From Megaleporinus macrocephalus (lineage: Eukaryota > Chordata > Actinopteri > Characiformes > Anostomidae), in assembly GCA_021613375.1 (NCBI GenBank), contig CM038720.1:4756462-4820461 (forward strand): a stretch of DNA of 64,000 nucleotides, given 5' to 3'. Positions within the stretch are counted from its first letter, which is position 1. Each line of letters opens with the position of its first letter. Below are positions 38,105-49,319 of this stretch, piece by piece. The notes under the pieces are model-generated. The model made no database searches and was not told the origin of the DNA. It saw only the letters and a list, made by a program, of their open reading frames with translations. The position numbers and the translations under genes are program-made.

Positions 38105-38895
38105 TTACAACACTAACCCCTACATCCACACTTAAACCTAACCCCTAAACCCTTACTCCCCCTAAACCTAAACCCTAACTCCCCCTAAACACTAACTCCC
38201 GCTGAACACTAAACCCCAACTTTAACATTTAAACTAAACCCTAACTTCTACATTTACACTAAACTCTAACTTTAACATTTACACTAAACACTATAACCTT
38301 TACACTAAACCCTAACCCCTACATTTACACTAAACCCTAACCCCTACATTTACACTAAACCCTAACTTTAACATTTAAACTAAACCCTAACTTTAACATT
38401 TACACTAAACCCTAACTTCTAAATTTACACTAAACCCTAACTTTAACATTTAAACTAAACACTAACTTTAACATTTAAACTAAACCCTAACTTTAACATT
38501 TACACTAAACACTAACTTTAACATTTACACTAAACACTAACTTTAACATTTACACTAAACTCTAACCCGTACATTTACACTAAACCCTAACTTCTACATT
38601 TACACTAAACCCTAACATCTACATTTGCACTAAACACTAACTCCTACATTTACACTAAACCCTAACCCCTACCTTTACACTAAACCCTAACCCCTACATT
38701 TACACTAAATACTAAGCCCTACATTTACACTAAACCCTAACCCCTACATTTACACTAAACCCTAACCTCAATATTTACACTAAACACTAAGCCCTACATT
38801 TACACTAAACCCTAACCCCTACATTTACACTAAACCCTAACTCCTACATTTACACTAAACCCTAACCCCTACATTTACAGTAAACACTAACTCCT
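38105..38895 (-). repeat. 25-bp minisatellite in inverted orientation, second block
   Basis: Same unit as 35953-37199 but more diverged, with a sub-family TTTAACATTTACACTAAACC. About 30 copies. The first units (38105-38215) are shortened (CCCCCTAAACCTAAACCC). Confidence 0.93.
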
Positions 38896-39495
38896 ACAAT
38901 AAGTATGCCTCAGCTAAGCAAAGCATGCAGCCTAAACACCTCCTTCTCAGTTTAAGGGTCTACTCTCAGTGTTGACTTGCTTCTTCAATGATTTATTACA
39001 CTTCATGCAATATGCAGAGTATTAATATCTATATTTTATACGCTCAGATCGGCTGAATGTATAGTTTGATGCCCGAGTGTATCAAACTGAAGCTTCCAAA
39101 AACACAGTACTCTACGCTGCTCTGAAACACCTAGCTATCTAGTTGGAGCTGAATAATTCATACCGGTTCATTGATGATAAGTCTTGAGAGAGTGGTGTAG
39201 TGGAAAGTCATTCTCACAGTTCTCCACTTACCCCAGATGCACTTGCTTGATCAAGACCAGTTTGATCAAGACTTTGGATGTCTGATCTTTCGGTTTCGCC
39301 TTGGAGCTACAACATTCCTAACAAACCTTAGAAGTCAATATCCACCCAAATCCTTTGTTCTGTCTATACATCTCCAAAACCCAGTTCAAATACATTAGTC
39401 TTGACCAAGATTTCTCAACCTCTGGACCAACGTCCAGCACGCTTTGGTGGTCCTCAGGCCTATACTAAGAGGAAACGAGTGCTCATGGTGTCCAC
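38896..39495. other. Low-copy intron sequence
   Basis: No gene is recognised. 38905-38955 (GCATGCAGCCTAAACACCTC) faintly resembles the flank at 37260-37300. Confidence 0.35.
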
Positions 39496-40079
39496 TGTAT
39501 CAGCTCCACTGACCATACAGGAGCTCCACTTACAAACTGTAGTTCATCTGATTCTCTGTATACTTTATTACTCTGTTCTTTAATGATCAGGACCCCCACA
39601 GGACCACCACAGAGCAGATACTATTAGAAAGGTGGGTCATTCTCAGCACTGCAGTGACACTGACATGGTGGGGTGTGTTGGTGTGTGTTGTGCTGGTGTA
39701 AGTAGATGTGTCCACTCACTGTCCACTCTATTAGACACTCCTACTACTTGCTGGTCCACCTTGTAGATGTAAAGTCAGAGACAGTAGCTCATCTGCTGCT
39801 GCACAGTTTGTGTTCCTCTAGTTCTTCATCAGTGGACACAGGATGCCGCCCACAGGACACTGCTGTCTGGATACTTTTGTTTGGTGGACGATTCTCAGTC
39901 CAGCAGTGACGCTGAGGTGTTTAAACACTCCAGCAACATCTACCTCCTTAACAGTACCTGCTCTGTGGTGGTCCTGTGGGGGTCCTGATCATTAAAGAAC
40001 AGAGTAATAAAGTATACAGAGAATCAGATGAACTACAGTCTGTAAGTGGAGCTCCTGTATGGTCAGTGGAGCTGATACA
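39496..40079. mobile_element. Foldback DNA element, complete ~584 bp
   Basis: The left end TGTATCAGCTCCACTGACCA and right end TGGTCAGTGGAGCTGATACA are perfect inverted complements. The inverted match continues inward for over 100 bp (GTAGTTCATCTGATTCTCTG against CAGAGAATCAGATGAACTAC, then CAGGACCCCCACAGGACCAC). The centre carries TAGACACTCCTACTACTTGC and GTGTTTAAACACTCCAGCA. It has no coding capacity. It would form a long hairpin if single-stranded or transcribed. Confidence 0.93.
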
Positions 40080-41169
40080 CTGCACATTGCAGCTTCCAAA
40101 CACTGATATGTTGAGCCTTCATGCTTTCTAGGGATTAATACACGGACCTTGAATTAGAAAAGACTTGAGTACCTCTGGTTTAGGACACTTACTGCGAGCT
40201 CTTATTCAAGAAATTAACTAAAGCGCGAAGCTAAGCGCAGCAGGAAGCCTCTTCAGACAACAGGTGTTGCGCTGAGTTCCGACTCCCCCACAGAATCTGG
40301 CTGCACGGACATCACGCGGGCATCAAAGTTAAATAGAGTTAAGCTCCTCCACCTCCGCCGCCTCGTCTCCTTCCCGCTCCACCATATCAGTCCTTCCACA
40401 GTTAAGAAGGTAGCCTAGACAGCAGCCGCTCAGATCTCCAGCCTCAGAGTTCCTCCACCCATGGCTGGATTACTGACCTCTACAAGGGGGCCCTAGAGAA
40501 GAGCAGGGCGTACCATTAGAGGGCCCTTAATCACGAGGGGCACGGGTTGGGTGGGGCTTAAAGAGTTGCCCAGGGGCCCAGACTACTCTTAGTCCGTCCT
40601 TGCCTCCACCTCTTCCCCTTATACTACCACCACAACAGAACTGTGAATGTGATGCAGTGTTAACAGTCCTGCATGGTGTGAACAGGAGGACGCTTGTCCA
40701 GAGCCTGTGAAGACCTGGATGTGGTTCGAGTGGGTGGACAGACGATGTGGTGACGTGGCTACCATAAAGACTTGCATTGTATGTCAACAGTGTTAGCCTT
40801 GCAGCTGCAGTCATATAATCAATCAACCGAATTTAGAATTTAGACTTGCCTCGGTTTAAATGATTGAATTGCTTAAGAAACAATAGCATTAAGATCAATA
40901 CGTGGACAATAAACTAATAATTGTCAGTTATGGGCTGTTGTGGTCAAGCTATAAGGAACAGCAACAGTGTTCCAGGGATGCATTGACCTGATGCATGTAC
41001 CTGGGGATCTATTGTTCTAGCTAATTGTTATCTGTATCGCATTTAAAGGGAATTCAATCAGTATTTAGTGCAATCACGTTTTTCAACCCTTACAGATGTT
41101 GGATTACTTCATAATCCTCTTCAATATTTCAGATGCTGCTTTTTGTATGTACACTGGCCAATCCTAGAT
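40080..41169. other. Low-copy intron sequence
   Basis: No gene or repeat is recognised; short frames lack recognisable domains. Confidence 0.35.
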
Positions 41170-41275
41170 CATCAACATATCCCCACTGTCCAAAGAAAAT
41201 GATGACTGGACCAATAGAAATGCTCCAAATGAATTTCTGGTTCCATTGACATGCATTAAAAGTTGACAATGCCTG
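41170..41275 (-). repeat. Unclassified ~180-bp interspersed repeat, partial copy
   Basis: GTCCAAAGAAAATGATGACT, GGACCAATAGAAATGCTCCA, TTCTGGTTCCATTGACATGC; reverse orientation relative to 12984. Confidence 0.7.
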
Positions 41276-41464
41276 GGATATGCCTATGTAATTGCATATT
41301 AGTATTTTATTTACATGGATAACACTATAAGTCAAGATAATATGCTTAAGTATTGTCATGTTTTGTTATATATTATAATATCAATGTATTCTAACAATGT
41401 AAACATAAATATCGCCACTGTGGAAAAATATAATATGTATCTCCATTTTTTTTTTAATTTCTTT

Positions 41465-41614
41465 TGAACGGAACATCGTTTACATAGTGTAAAAACATCA
41501 TGACGAATGGGCCAATAGAAAAGCTCCAAAATGGCTTGGAAAATTTTCTGGTTCTATTGACTTCCATTAAAAATGATAAAGTTTTTGGCCTCTACTGTAA
41601 AGTAGCACTTGAGC
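41465..41614 (-). repeat. Unclassified ~180-bp interspersed repeat, copy abutting (TA)n
   Basis: ATAGTGTAAAAACATCATGA, GGGCCAATAGAAAAGCTCCA, AAATGGCTTGGAAAATTTTC, TTTGGCCTCTACTGTAAAGT. It ends within a few bases of the (TA)n tract. Confidence 0.75.

Positions 41615-41700
<86 letters not shown>
41615..41700. repeat. (TA)n microsatellite
   Basis: About 40 TA units between two truncated interspersed repeats. Confidence 0.95.
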
Positions 41701-41704
<4 letters not shown>

Positions 41705-41705
41705 C

Positions 41706-42136
41706 ACTCTATTAGACACTTCTACTACTTGCTGGTCCACCTTGTAGATGTAGAGTCAGAGACAGTAGCTCATCTGCTACTGCACAGTTTGTGTTCCTCT
41801 AGTCTTTCATCAGTGGACACAGGACGCTGTCCACAGGACACTGCTGTCTGGATAGTTTTGGTTGGTGGACGATTCTCAGTCCAGCAGTGACACTGAGGTG
41901 TTTAAACACTCCAGCAGCGGCAGCACTGCTGTGTCTGATCCACTCACACCAGCGCCATTCAAACTGTTAGTTAGTGTCACTGCAGTGCTGAGAATGACCC
42001 ACCCCCCTAATAGTATCTGCTCTGTGGTGGTCCTGTGGGGGTCCTGATCATTAAAGAACAGAGTAATAAAGTATACAGAGAATCAGATGAACTACAGTCT
42101 GTGAGTGGAGGTCCTGTATGGTCAGTGGAGCTGATA
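41706..42136. mobile_element. Foldback DNA element, half copy
   Basis: Starts inside the element (CTCTATTAGACACTTCTACT) and runs to the right end GGTCAGTGGAGCTGATAG. The left arm is missing and (TA)n sits at the break. It is very similar to the right part of 39496-40079, including TCCTGTGGGGGTCCTGATCA. Confidence 0.9.
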
Positions 42137-42893
42137 GAGTAGACGATGGGGGCTGGAAGTGAAAATGGCAGCTCAGTAGAAAAGCAGATTCACTGGAGGT
42201 TTGGAGTGATATAGTATGTGTGCTTGCTGTTGTCTTCTGTGTCCAACTTGGCAGACGGGCCCAGGAACGCGAGTCCCTGAAAAAAAAAAAAAAATTCAAG
42301 TCCTTTTGTGACACGGCTTTGGTGCAGCCGCCTCTGGCGGGACAAGCCGGTGGTTCCAGCCGCCCGTCACGGGAAGGGAGTAAAAGGGAGCGAGTCGGGC
42401 GCCGGGACCTTTGATTTTGACAGAGTTTTGATCTGCAGGCGAGCGAGGATGACAGCGCTGCGGAACCCCCGCCGGCTGAGCACGTCGGCCAGACGAGAGA
42501 GGGAAAGAGGGAAGCGTTAAGCGGAGGTAGTCCTAATTAAAACCTGACTCTCACCTCGGGAAGATTACCGAGAAAGCCCTTGCCGCGAGACGGATGAGAA
42601 AACGAATAGGAAAAGACAGGGAGAGTCCCTCCCCCCCACCCTCCAAGCATCACCTGGGTAACACCGGCCCGCCCCCTGCTCCTGCTACCTATTTATTTTT
42701 TTGGCTGGTGAATATGAGTGACAGGGTGACAGGCTGGGCTTGCCGAGGCTTTTTGTTCACCGCCGTGTGGATGATTGACGTGTGGAGAGGCGTAGGCAGG
42801 TGGCTGGGTGGGGGTTGGGGGGGTGTGAGAGCCGTGTGTGGCACTACGTTTAAAGCAAGATGAAAAGCAATATGTGAACTCCGGTCCGGGAGT
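42137..42893. other. Low-copy CpG-rich intron sequence
   Basis: An A run lies at about 42280-42294. No gene is recognised; frames in this stretch have no identifiable domain. Confidence 0.35.
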
Positions 42894-43107
42894 TACCCTA
42901 ACCCTAACCCTAACCTAACCTAACCTAACCCTAACCCTAACCCTAACCTAACCTAACCTAACCCTAACCCTAACCCTAACCTAACCTAACCTAACCTAAC
43001 CCTAACCCTAACCCTAACCTAACCTAACCTAACCTAACCCTAACCCTAACCTAACCTAACCTAACCTAACCCAACCCTAACCCTAACCTAACCTAACCTA
43101 ACCCTAA
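42894..43107. repeat. Interstitial telomere-like array with alternating 6- and 5-bp units
   Basis: Blocks of about two or three CCCTAA alternate with blocks of about three or four CCTAA, repeated several times over some 214 bp. The right side passes into ordinary sequence with a T-rich run (about 43120-43150), so it is interstitial. Confidence 0.93.
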
Positions 43108-43503
43108 TTCTGGATTTATTTCTTTTTTTTTTTTTTTTTTCTTTTCTTTTTTTATTCCAGCCTTTGGAATGTCAACAGTGGAAGCGCGGCGAGCATCCGA
43201 GCCCTTTGTTGGGGCCGACTGTCATTTTTGTTATCCAGAATAAGCATCTTCTGCAATGCTAGCCCCCTCCCTGGTTCTTTATCTCCAGCAGTGAACCACT
43301 GTTTTACATGCTCCACGCGTAATGATCTGCTCTGCATCCATTTACCATGCAGCCCTGTGTCAATATAGCCTACGGCACAAAACATACTTTATTTCTAATC
43401 CAGAACACAGCAGACTGCGTATTGCCGCTCTCGCTATCACTCTCTTCGCCACTGACTGGCTTGAACGTTTACCATATTATTGTATATTATTGTATTGTTG
43501 ACC
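43108..43503. other. Low-copy intron sequence
   Basis: A T-rich run at the left; no gene is recognised. Confidence 0.35.
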
Positions 43504-43504
43504 A

Positions 43505-43598
<94 letters not shown>
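43504..43598. repeat. (TA)n microsatellite abutting a Tc1-like element
   Basis: About 44 TA units that end at the first base of the terminal inverted repeat at 43599. Confidence 0.95.
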
Positions 43599-43602
<4 letters not shown>

Positions 43603-44115
43603 TACCGCTCAAAAGTTTAGGATAACTTTAGAATTTCATTTCTTACAATTTCCAAGCAATTCACAAACAATATTGTCCATTTCACAATGAATGTAAGTGT
43701 ATCAGATGATTTTTTAAGAATAAAAGTGTTTGTATTAAAGTCTATTTTTGTATAGAGGCTTATTTAGCATATAGTCTATTATCAGCAATTCTCAGTCCTC
43801 TGTCTAAATCTCCTGGTCCGACCACCAATCCAAGTTAAGGATGTTATTGGACTAATTGGTTGTTAGGACACTCTTGATCAATTGTGATGCACAGCTGAAA
43901 AAACATTCTACTAATAAGTGAGTATAAAAGGGAGAACAACATTCTAGGTTAGTTTAGTATCTGAAGATCAGCAGTTGATGGCTTGCTGACCGACTCACAA
44001 TGACCAGAAAGAAACAACTTTCTTTAGAGACCCGTCAGTCCATTGTTGTGTTAAGGAAGAAGATACTCAATTAAAACAAGAACATTTCACTGTGATCCAA
44101 AACTTTTGAGCAGTA

Positions 44116-44121
<6 letters not shown>
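43599..44121 (+). mobile_element. Complete Tc1-like MITE, ~520 bp
   Basis: The left end CACTACCGCTCAAAAGTTTA and right end AAAACTTTTGAGCAGTAGTG are inverted complements with one mismatch in the core. TA dinucleotides flank both sides, as expected for Tc1/mariner insertion. The interior lacks a transposase frame. A second copy at 8936-9400 shares the interior in opposite orientation. Confidence 0.9.
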
Positions 44122-44183
<62 letters not shown>

Positions 44184-44195
44184 TATATATATATT
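44122..44195. repeat. (TA)n microsatellite between two MITEs
   Basis: About 36 TA units with one AATA interruption, joining the right end of the Tc1-like element to a truncated copy of the 11227 family. Confidence 0.94.
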
Positions 44196-44202
44196 AATAC
44201 AA

Positions 44203-44893
44203 GATCAATCATCAAAAAATTACATTATGATTTCCATTTTCTAGAATGATTTAAACATCAATATTTGCTACTTTGGCCTCGTCCCAGACTTTAACAATTC
44301 TGAGGTCAATAAAATGCTAAAAAGTGATCAGTTTATGAAAAAGATCACAATATGAGTTTCATAAAAACTAAATGTACTGGTTACTTTTATATTTGTACCT
44401 ATGAATATTTTTGAGCAATATATTATCATCCCCAACATTATCATCATTACCGCAACAGTGTATGACTTCTGCAGGGAATTATTTGAAGGTAGCACTTTTA
44501 TGTTGTAACCATGGAAACAAAGACTCACAAAGGAGCACATGACAGCCATGAGTGAGGAGTGACATTCAATTTACACATTATTTATTAATTCATGTGGATT
44601 TAAAGTGCAGCTTGTACTAGCTGTTAACTAGCTTTAGTAAATTCATGGCCGAGCTAGCTTTTTTCTTAAAACAGTGAAAATTGTCGTTACCGCAACACGT
44701 CATTACCAACACATAAACTGTTGAGATGGTAATGACATTTGTTGATGGTAATGACAGGTTTTCAATTTCACCATCAGTATCTTTTAAATTATTTAAAAAT
44801 TAAATAACATTAAGTCTAACAGTGTGATTTATAATGAAATTCATGTGAAAAGCATTACTTTATAAAACTAAGACTGCAGTTGAAGAATCTCCC
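44203..44893 (-). mobile_element. Longer copy of the 11227-11732 MITE family, one end missing
   Basis: In reverse complement it follows 11227-11640: TTTATAAAGTAAT, CTAACAG/CTGTTAG, ACCATCAGTATCTTTTA, GCTACTTTGGCCTCGTCCC. The surviving end is TGAAGAATCTCCC (near 44893). It carries about 200 bp or more that are absent from the short copy, with CATTACCGCAACA and GGTAATGACA motifs, so the short copy is an internal-deletion derivative. The other end is replaced by (TA)n. Confidence 0.8.
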
Positions 44894-45119
44894 GTATATA
44901 TGGTTCTAAGCATTGCTCGCATTTTGATTTTAGACCGACTACGTCCATCGTGATGTTCACGCAATACAGTGGGCGAGTATGCGGGAAGCCGGTTCAAGTT
45001 AACATTAGGCTTAATATGATGCGTGCATTTAATATTTAATCATCTGTTGTTGACTCATCGAGAGCCAGTGCCGTAGTCCTCCGCGTAGCATCCAATAAAA
45101 CATTGATTAGACTAAGTGC
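44894..45119. other. Short low-copy intron sequence
   Basis: Nothing recognised. Confidence 0.35.
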
Positions 45120-45305
45120 GGTAGGCCAGAGGTGCTGCTCCTTTAAATCTGTTAGCTTTTGTTCCAACTCTAATCAAACACGGCTGGCTCTGATAATTAG
45201 ACGCTCCCGAAGACATTGATTAGCTGGATTAGACTTGATTGATTGGGCTTCTAGCTGAACTCCACAGGAGGGTATATCTCCAGGAGTAGGACTGGGTACC
45301 CCTGC
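45120..45305. mobile_element. Degraded interspersed repeat (fish CCAACCCTAATCAAACAC-type)
   Basis: TTGTTCCAACTCTAATCAAA followed by CAGGAGTAGGACTGGGTACC and CCCTGCTG resembles an abundant fish non-autonomous repeat with the theme of Cys/Leu-neutral, non-coding palindromic ends. The class is uncertain and the call rests on recall. Confidence 0.4.
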
Positions 45306-46039
45306 TGTTGGCAATTACACAGCCACATCACCCAAATGTCTATGATTACGATTATTTTCACCATGACGTCTTCGGAGGGTTTGTGATAATATAACTCCGG
45401 AGTGAGCTGGTAACCTTTTACAGAATGAGAATCAGGATCTGTTCATGCAGATATGTACACACATACACACCCACCCACACACATATATGGATATATATAT
45501 GAGTACATGGCTTGCTTGCCAATGGATAGCAGATTAATCAGGAATAAAATCACAGGTGAGACTAAAAGGAATCGTCTGAAATTAGCGACTCCATAAACTC
45601 CACAGTTCAGTAGAGCATGACTTGCCCTTTCTAACAAGCCCTGGCTTACATTGCTAGCCTTCACAGAACCAAGAATACGTACTCTCGAAGTTTGCATCCT
45701 ACTTAGGCGCACCCTAGGCAGCCCTGCCAAAACACTTACCCTTGAAGGAGATCCAGAGACAAAGAACACATTACAGAATTAAATGGTACTATGCCTCCTC
45801 TCCAACTATACATGACTTCTGATTGTTAGAATTAAGTGGATAAGTGTGGTTGCTTTTTCAACAGGCATTGAAATGAAAGCATTGAAAGCAGTGAAATGGA
45901 CCCTAACAGGCTCCTCACCTGTTGTCTTTTCTGATGCTTCTATGTTGTTAGTCACATAATTATGTTAACATCAAGGCCTTCACCGAATAGTTAGGTCAAC
46001 AAGTCAACTAGTCTGTGCAACTGCTGATATATATGAATG
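45306..46039. other. Low-copy intron sequence
   Basis: No gene is recognised. A 108-codon minus-strand frame (45443-45769) shows no recognisable domain and is not called. Confidence 0.35.
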
Positions 46040-46237
46040 GACAGTGGTTGAATCAGTAGGGCAGAAGGTCTCGCTGAAAGGTTTGATGGGTAGGAAAATG
46101 TTGAAAATGATATGCTTGCATTGTCACCAGATCTCAAACCAATTCAACACCTATTTGGACCAATGTTGAAGTTGTTCTCCACCAACATCATAAGAACACC
46201 AGCAGAGGGAAACTATTTCAGAAGAATGGCATACATT

Positions 46238-46240
<3 letters not shown>
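46040..46240 (+). pseudogene. DDE-transposase-like remnant (Tc1-type), interrupted by (TA)n
   Basis: The frame at about 46112-46240 contains LSPDLKPIQHLF, close to the SPDLNPIEHLW signature around the catalytic region of Tc1-type transposases. It is followed by CACCAACATCATAAGAACAC and AGAAGAATGGCATACATTCC, which resemble the downstream part of a common fish element. It is short and degraded, and runs directly into (TA)n at 46241. It is non-functional. Confidence 0.5.

Positions 46241-46312
<72 letters not shown>
46241..46312. repeat. (TA)n microsatellite
   Basis: About 35 TA units at the end of the transposase-like remnant. Confidence 0.95.
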
Positions 46313-46319
<7 letters not shown>

Positions 46320-46504
46320 GTTTTGATGATTGTGGAGAGTGGGGTTCCCATAGAAGTCCAAATTGTGGGGGCTGCGTATTGTTCAAACCATTCTGTGATC
46401 CCTTGTGTCCTGAAAGAGCCAATGCCTCTGGAAGAGTTTAATATAGAATAAACATGTGAAGGTAACCATTCACTGTTACAATATTCGGAAAGACCCTGTT
46501 AAGT

Positions 46505-46730
46505 AGTAATACCTGGTAATCCTGATCCTGGAGATCCTCCACCCCTGTAGAGTTCAGATCCTGTAACATTCAGATGCCTCTGAGAGTCATGATCTCCTCA
46601 ATCAGATGCGTTTGGGTAGAATTGGAGCTGAACTTAGGACTGAGTACCCTTGCACTAAGGCAAGGATCTCCATTTGTAGTCCTGGAGAGCCTGCAGAACC
46701 TAATTCCAACCCCAATTTTCCAAACGTGCT
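46505..46730. mobile_element. Degraded interspersed repeat, same type as 45120-45305
   Basis: GATCCTGGAGATCCTCCACC, CTGTAGAGTTCAGATCCTGT, GGAGCTGAACTTAGGACTGA, GTAGTCCTGGAGAGCCTGCA: the outer blocks are partly inverted relative to one another, as in the common fish repeat. The family is uncertain. Confidence 0.4.
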
Positions 46731-46749
46731 GCAGACTGGGACTATTCTT

Positions 46750-49315
46750 TGCAGGCAGGTATTTAACTTTACAGACTGGGTCTAATCTTTACTGGCTGGG
46801 TCTAATCTTTACAGAAAGGGACAAATCTTTACAGGCTGGGTCTAATCTTTACAGGAAGGGACTTATCTTTGCAGAAAGGGACTAATATTTACAGGCTGGG
46901 ACAAATCTTTACAGGCTGGGACTAATCTTTACAGAAGGGGTTTATCTTTACAGGCTGGGACTAATCTTTACAGAAGAGACTAATCTTTACAGAAACGGGC
47001 TAATCTTTACAGAAAGGCACTAATCTTTACAGGAAGGGACTAATCTTTGCAGAAAGGGACTAATCTTTGCAGGAAGGGACTAATCTTTTCCAGAAAGGAA
47101 TTAATCTTTGCAGAAAGGGACTAATCTTTACAGGAAGGGACTAATCTTTGCAGAAAGGGACTAATCTTTGCAGAAAGGGCCTAATCTTTGCAGGAAGGGA
47201 CTAATCTTTTCCAAAAAGGAATTAATCTTGGCAGAAAGGGACTAATCTTTGCAGAAAGGGATTAATCTTTGCAGGAAGGGACTATTATTTTCCAGAAAGG
47301 GATTAATCTTTGCAGAAAGGGACTAATCTTTACAGGCTCGGACTAATCTTTGCAGAAAGGGGCTAATCTTTGCAGGCTTGGACTAATCTTTGCAGGCTTG
47401 GACTAATCTTTGCAGGAAGGGACTAATCTTTTCCAGAAAGGGATTAATCTTTGCAGAAAGGGACTAATCTTTACAGGCTTGGACTAATCTTTGCAGAAAG
47501 GGACTAATCTTTGCAGGAAGGGACTAATCTTTTCCAGAAAGGGATTAATCTTTGCAGAAAGGGACTAATCTTTACAGACTTGGACTAATCTTTGCAGAAA
47601 GGGACTAATCTTTGCAGGAAGGGACTAATATTTGCAGGAAGGGACTAATATTTTCCAGAAAGGGATTCATCTTTGCAGAAAGGGACTAATCTTTACAGGC
47701 TTGGACTAATCTTTGCAGAAAGGGGCTAATCTTTGCAGAAAGGGACTAATCTTTACAGGAAGGGACTAATCTTTACAGGCTTGGACTAATCTTTGCAGAA
47801 AGGGGCTAATCTTTGCACAAAGGGACTAATCTTTACAGGAAGGGATTAATCTTTGCAGAAAAGGATTAATCTTTGCAGAAAGGGGCTAATCTTTACAGGA
47901 AGGGACTAATCTTTGCAGAAAAGGATTAATCTTTGCAGAAAGGGACTAATCTTTACAGGCTTGGACTAATCTTTGCAGAAAGGGATTAATCTTTGCAGGA
48001 AGGGACTAATATTTTCCAGAAAGGGATTAATCTTTGCAGAAAGGGACTAATCTTTACAGGCTTGGACTAATCTTTGCAGAAAGGGGCTAATCTTTGCAGG
48101 CTTGGACTAATCTTTGCAGGCTTGGACTAATCCTTTCCAGAAAGGGATTAATCTTTGCAGAAAGGGACTAATCTTTACAGGCTTGGACTAATCTTTGCAG
48201 AAAGGGAATAATCTTTGCAGGAAGGGACTAATCTTTTCCAGAAAGGGATTCATCTTTGCAGAAAGGGACTAATCTTTACAGGCTTGGACTAATCTTTGCA
48301 GAAAGGGGCTAATCTTTGCAGAAAGGGACTAATCTTTACAGGCTTGGACTAATCTTTGCAGAAAGGGGCTAATCTTTGCAGAAAGGGACTAATCTTTACA
48401 GGAAGGGACTAATCTTTACAGGCTTGGACTAATCTTTGCAGAAAGGGGCTAATCTTTGCAGAAAGGGACTAATCTTTACAGGAAGGGACTAATCTTTGCA
48501 GAAAAGGACTAATCTTTGCAGAAAGGGGCTAATCTTTACAGGAAGGGACTAATCTTTGCAGAAAAGGATTAATCTTTGCAGAAAGGGACTAATCTTTACA
48601 GGCTTGGACTAATCTTTGCAGAAAGGGATTAATCTTTGCAGGAAGGGACTAATATTTTCCAGAAAGGGATTAATCTTTGCAGAAAGGGACTAATCTTTAC
48701 AGGCTTGGACTAATCTTTGCAGAAAGGGGCTAATCTTTGCAGGCTTGGACTAATCTTTGCAGGCTTGGACTAATCTTTGCAGGAAGGGACTAATCTTTTC
48801 CAGAAAGGGATTAATCTTTGCAGAAAGGGACTAATCTTTACAGGCTTGGACTAATCTTTGCAGAAAGGGACTAATCTTTGCAGGAAGGGACTAATATTTT
48901 CCAGAAAGGGATTCATCTTTGCAGAAAGGGACTAATCTTTACAGGCTTGGACTAATCTTTGCAAAAAAGGATTAATCTTTGCAGAAAGGGGCTAATCTTT
49001 ACAGGAAGGGACTAATCTTTGCAGAAAATGAGTAATCTTTGCAGAAAGGGGCTAATCTTTACAGGTTGGCACTAATCTTTACAGGTTGGGACTAATCTTT
49101 GTAGAAAGGGACTAATCTTTACAGGTTGGGACTAATCTTTACAGGTTGGGACTAATCTTTGTAGAAAGGAACCAATCTTTACAGAAAGGAAGTAATATTT
49201 TCAGGTTGGGACTAATCTTTGCAGGAAAGGACTAGTCTTTACAGGTTGAGACTAACCTTTACAGGTGGGGTCTAACCTTTACAGGTTGGTACTAATCTTT
49301 ACAAAAATGGACTTT
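46750..49315 (+). repeat. 20-bp minisatellite (GACTAATCTTTGCAGAAAGG), ~128 copies
   Basis: Main variants are ACTAATCTTTACAGGAAGGG, GACTAATCTTTACAGGCTTG and ACTAATCTTTTCCAGAAAGG. Variants follow each other in fixed order, giving larger units; the attTTCCAG variant marks repeats about 100-120 bp apart. A long block with matching order is displaced by about 642 bp (48011 against 48653). The array is flanked by ordinary sequence on both sides. Confidence 0.96.
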
Positions 49316-49319
49316 ACAG

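Noticed and set aside
42894..43107. Chromosome end (telomere)
   Set aside because: Ordinary intron sequence continues on both sides and the repeat is mixed 5/6 bp.
45443..45769. 108-codon minus-strand frame
   Set aside because: No recognisable domain; reads into AT-rich simple sequence.
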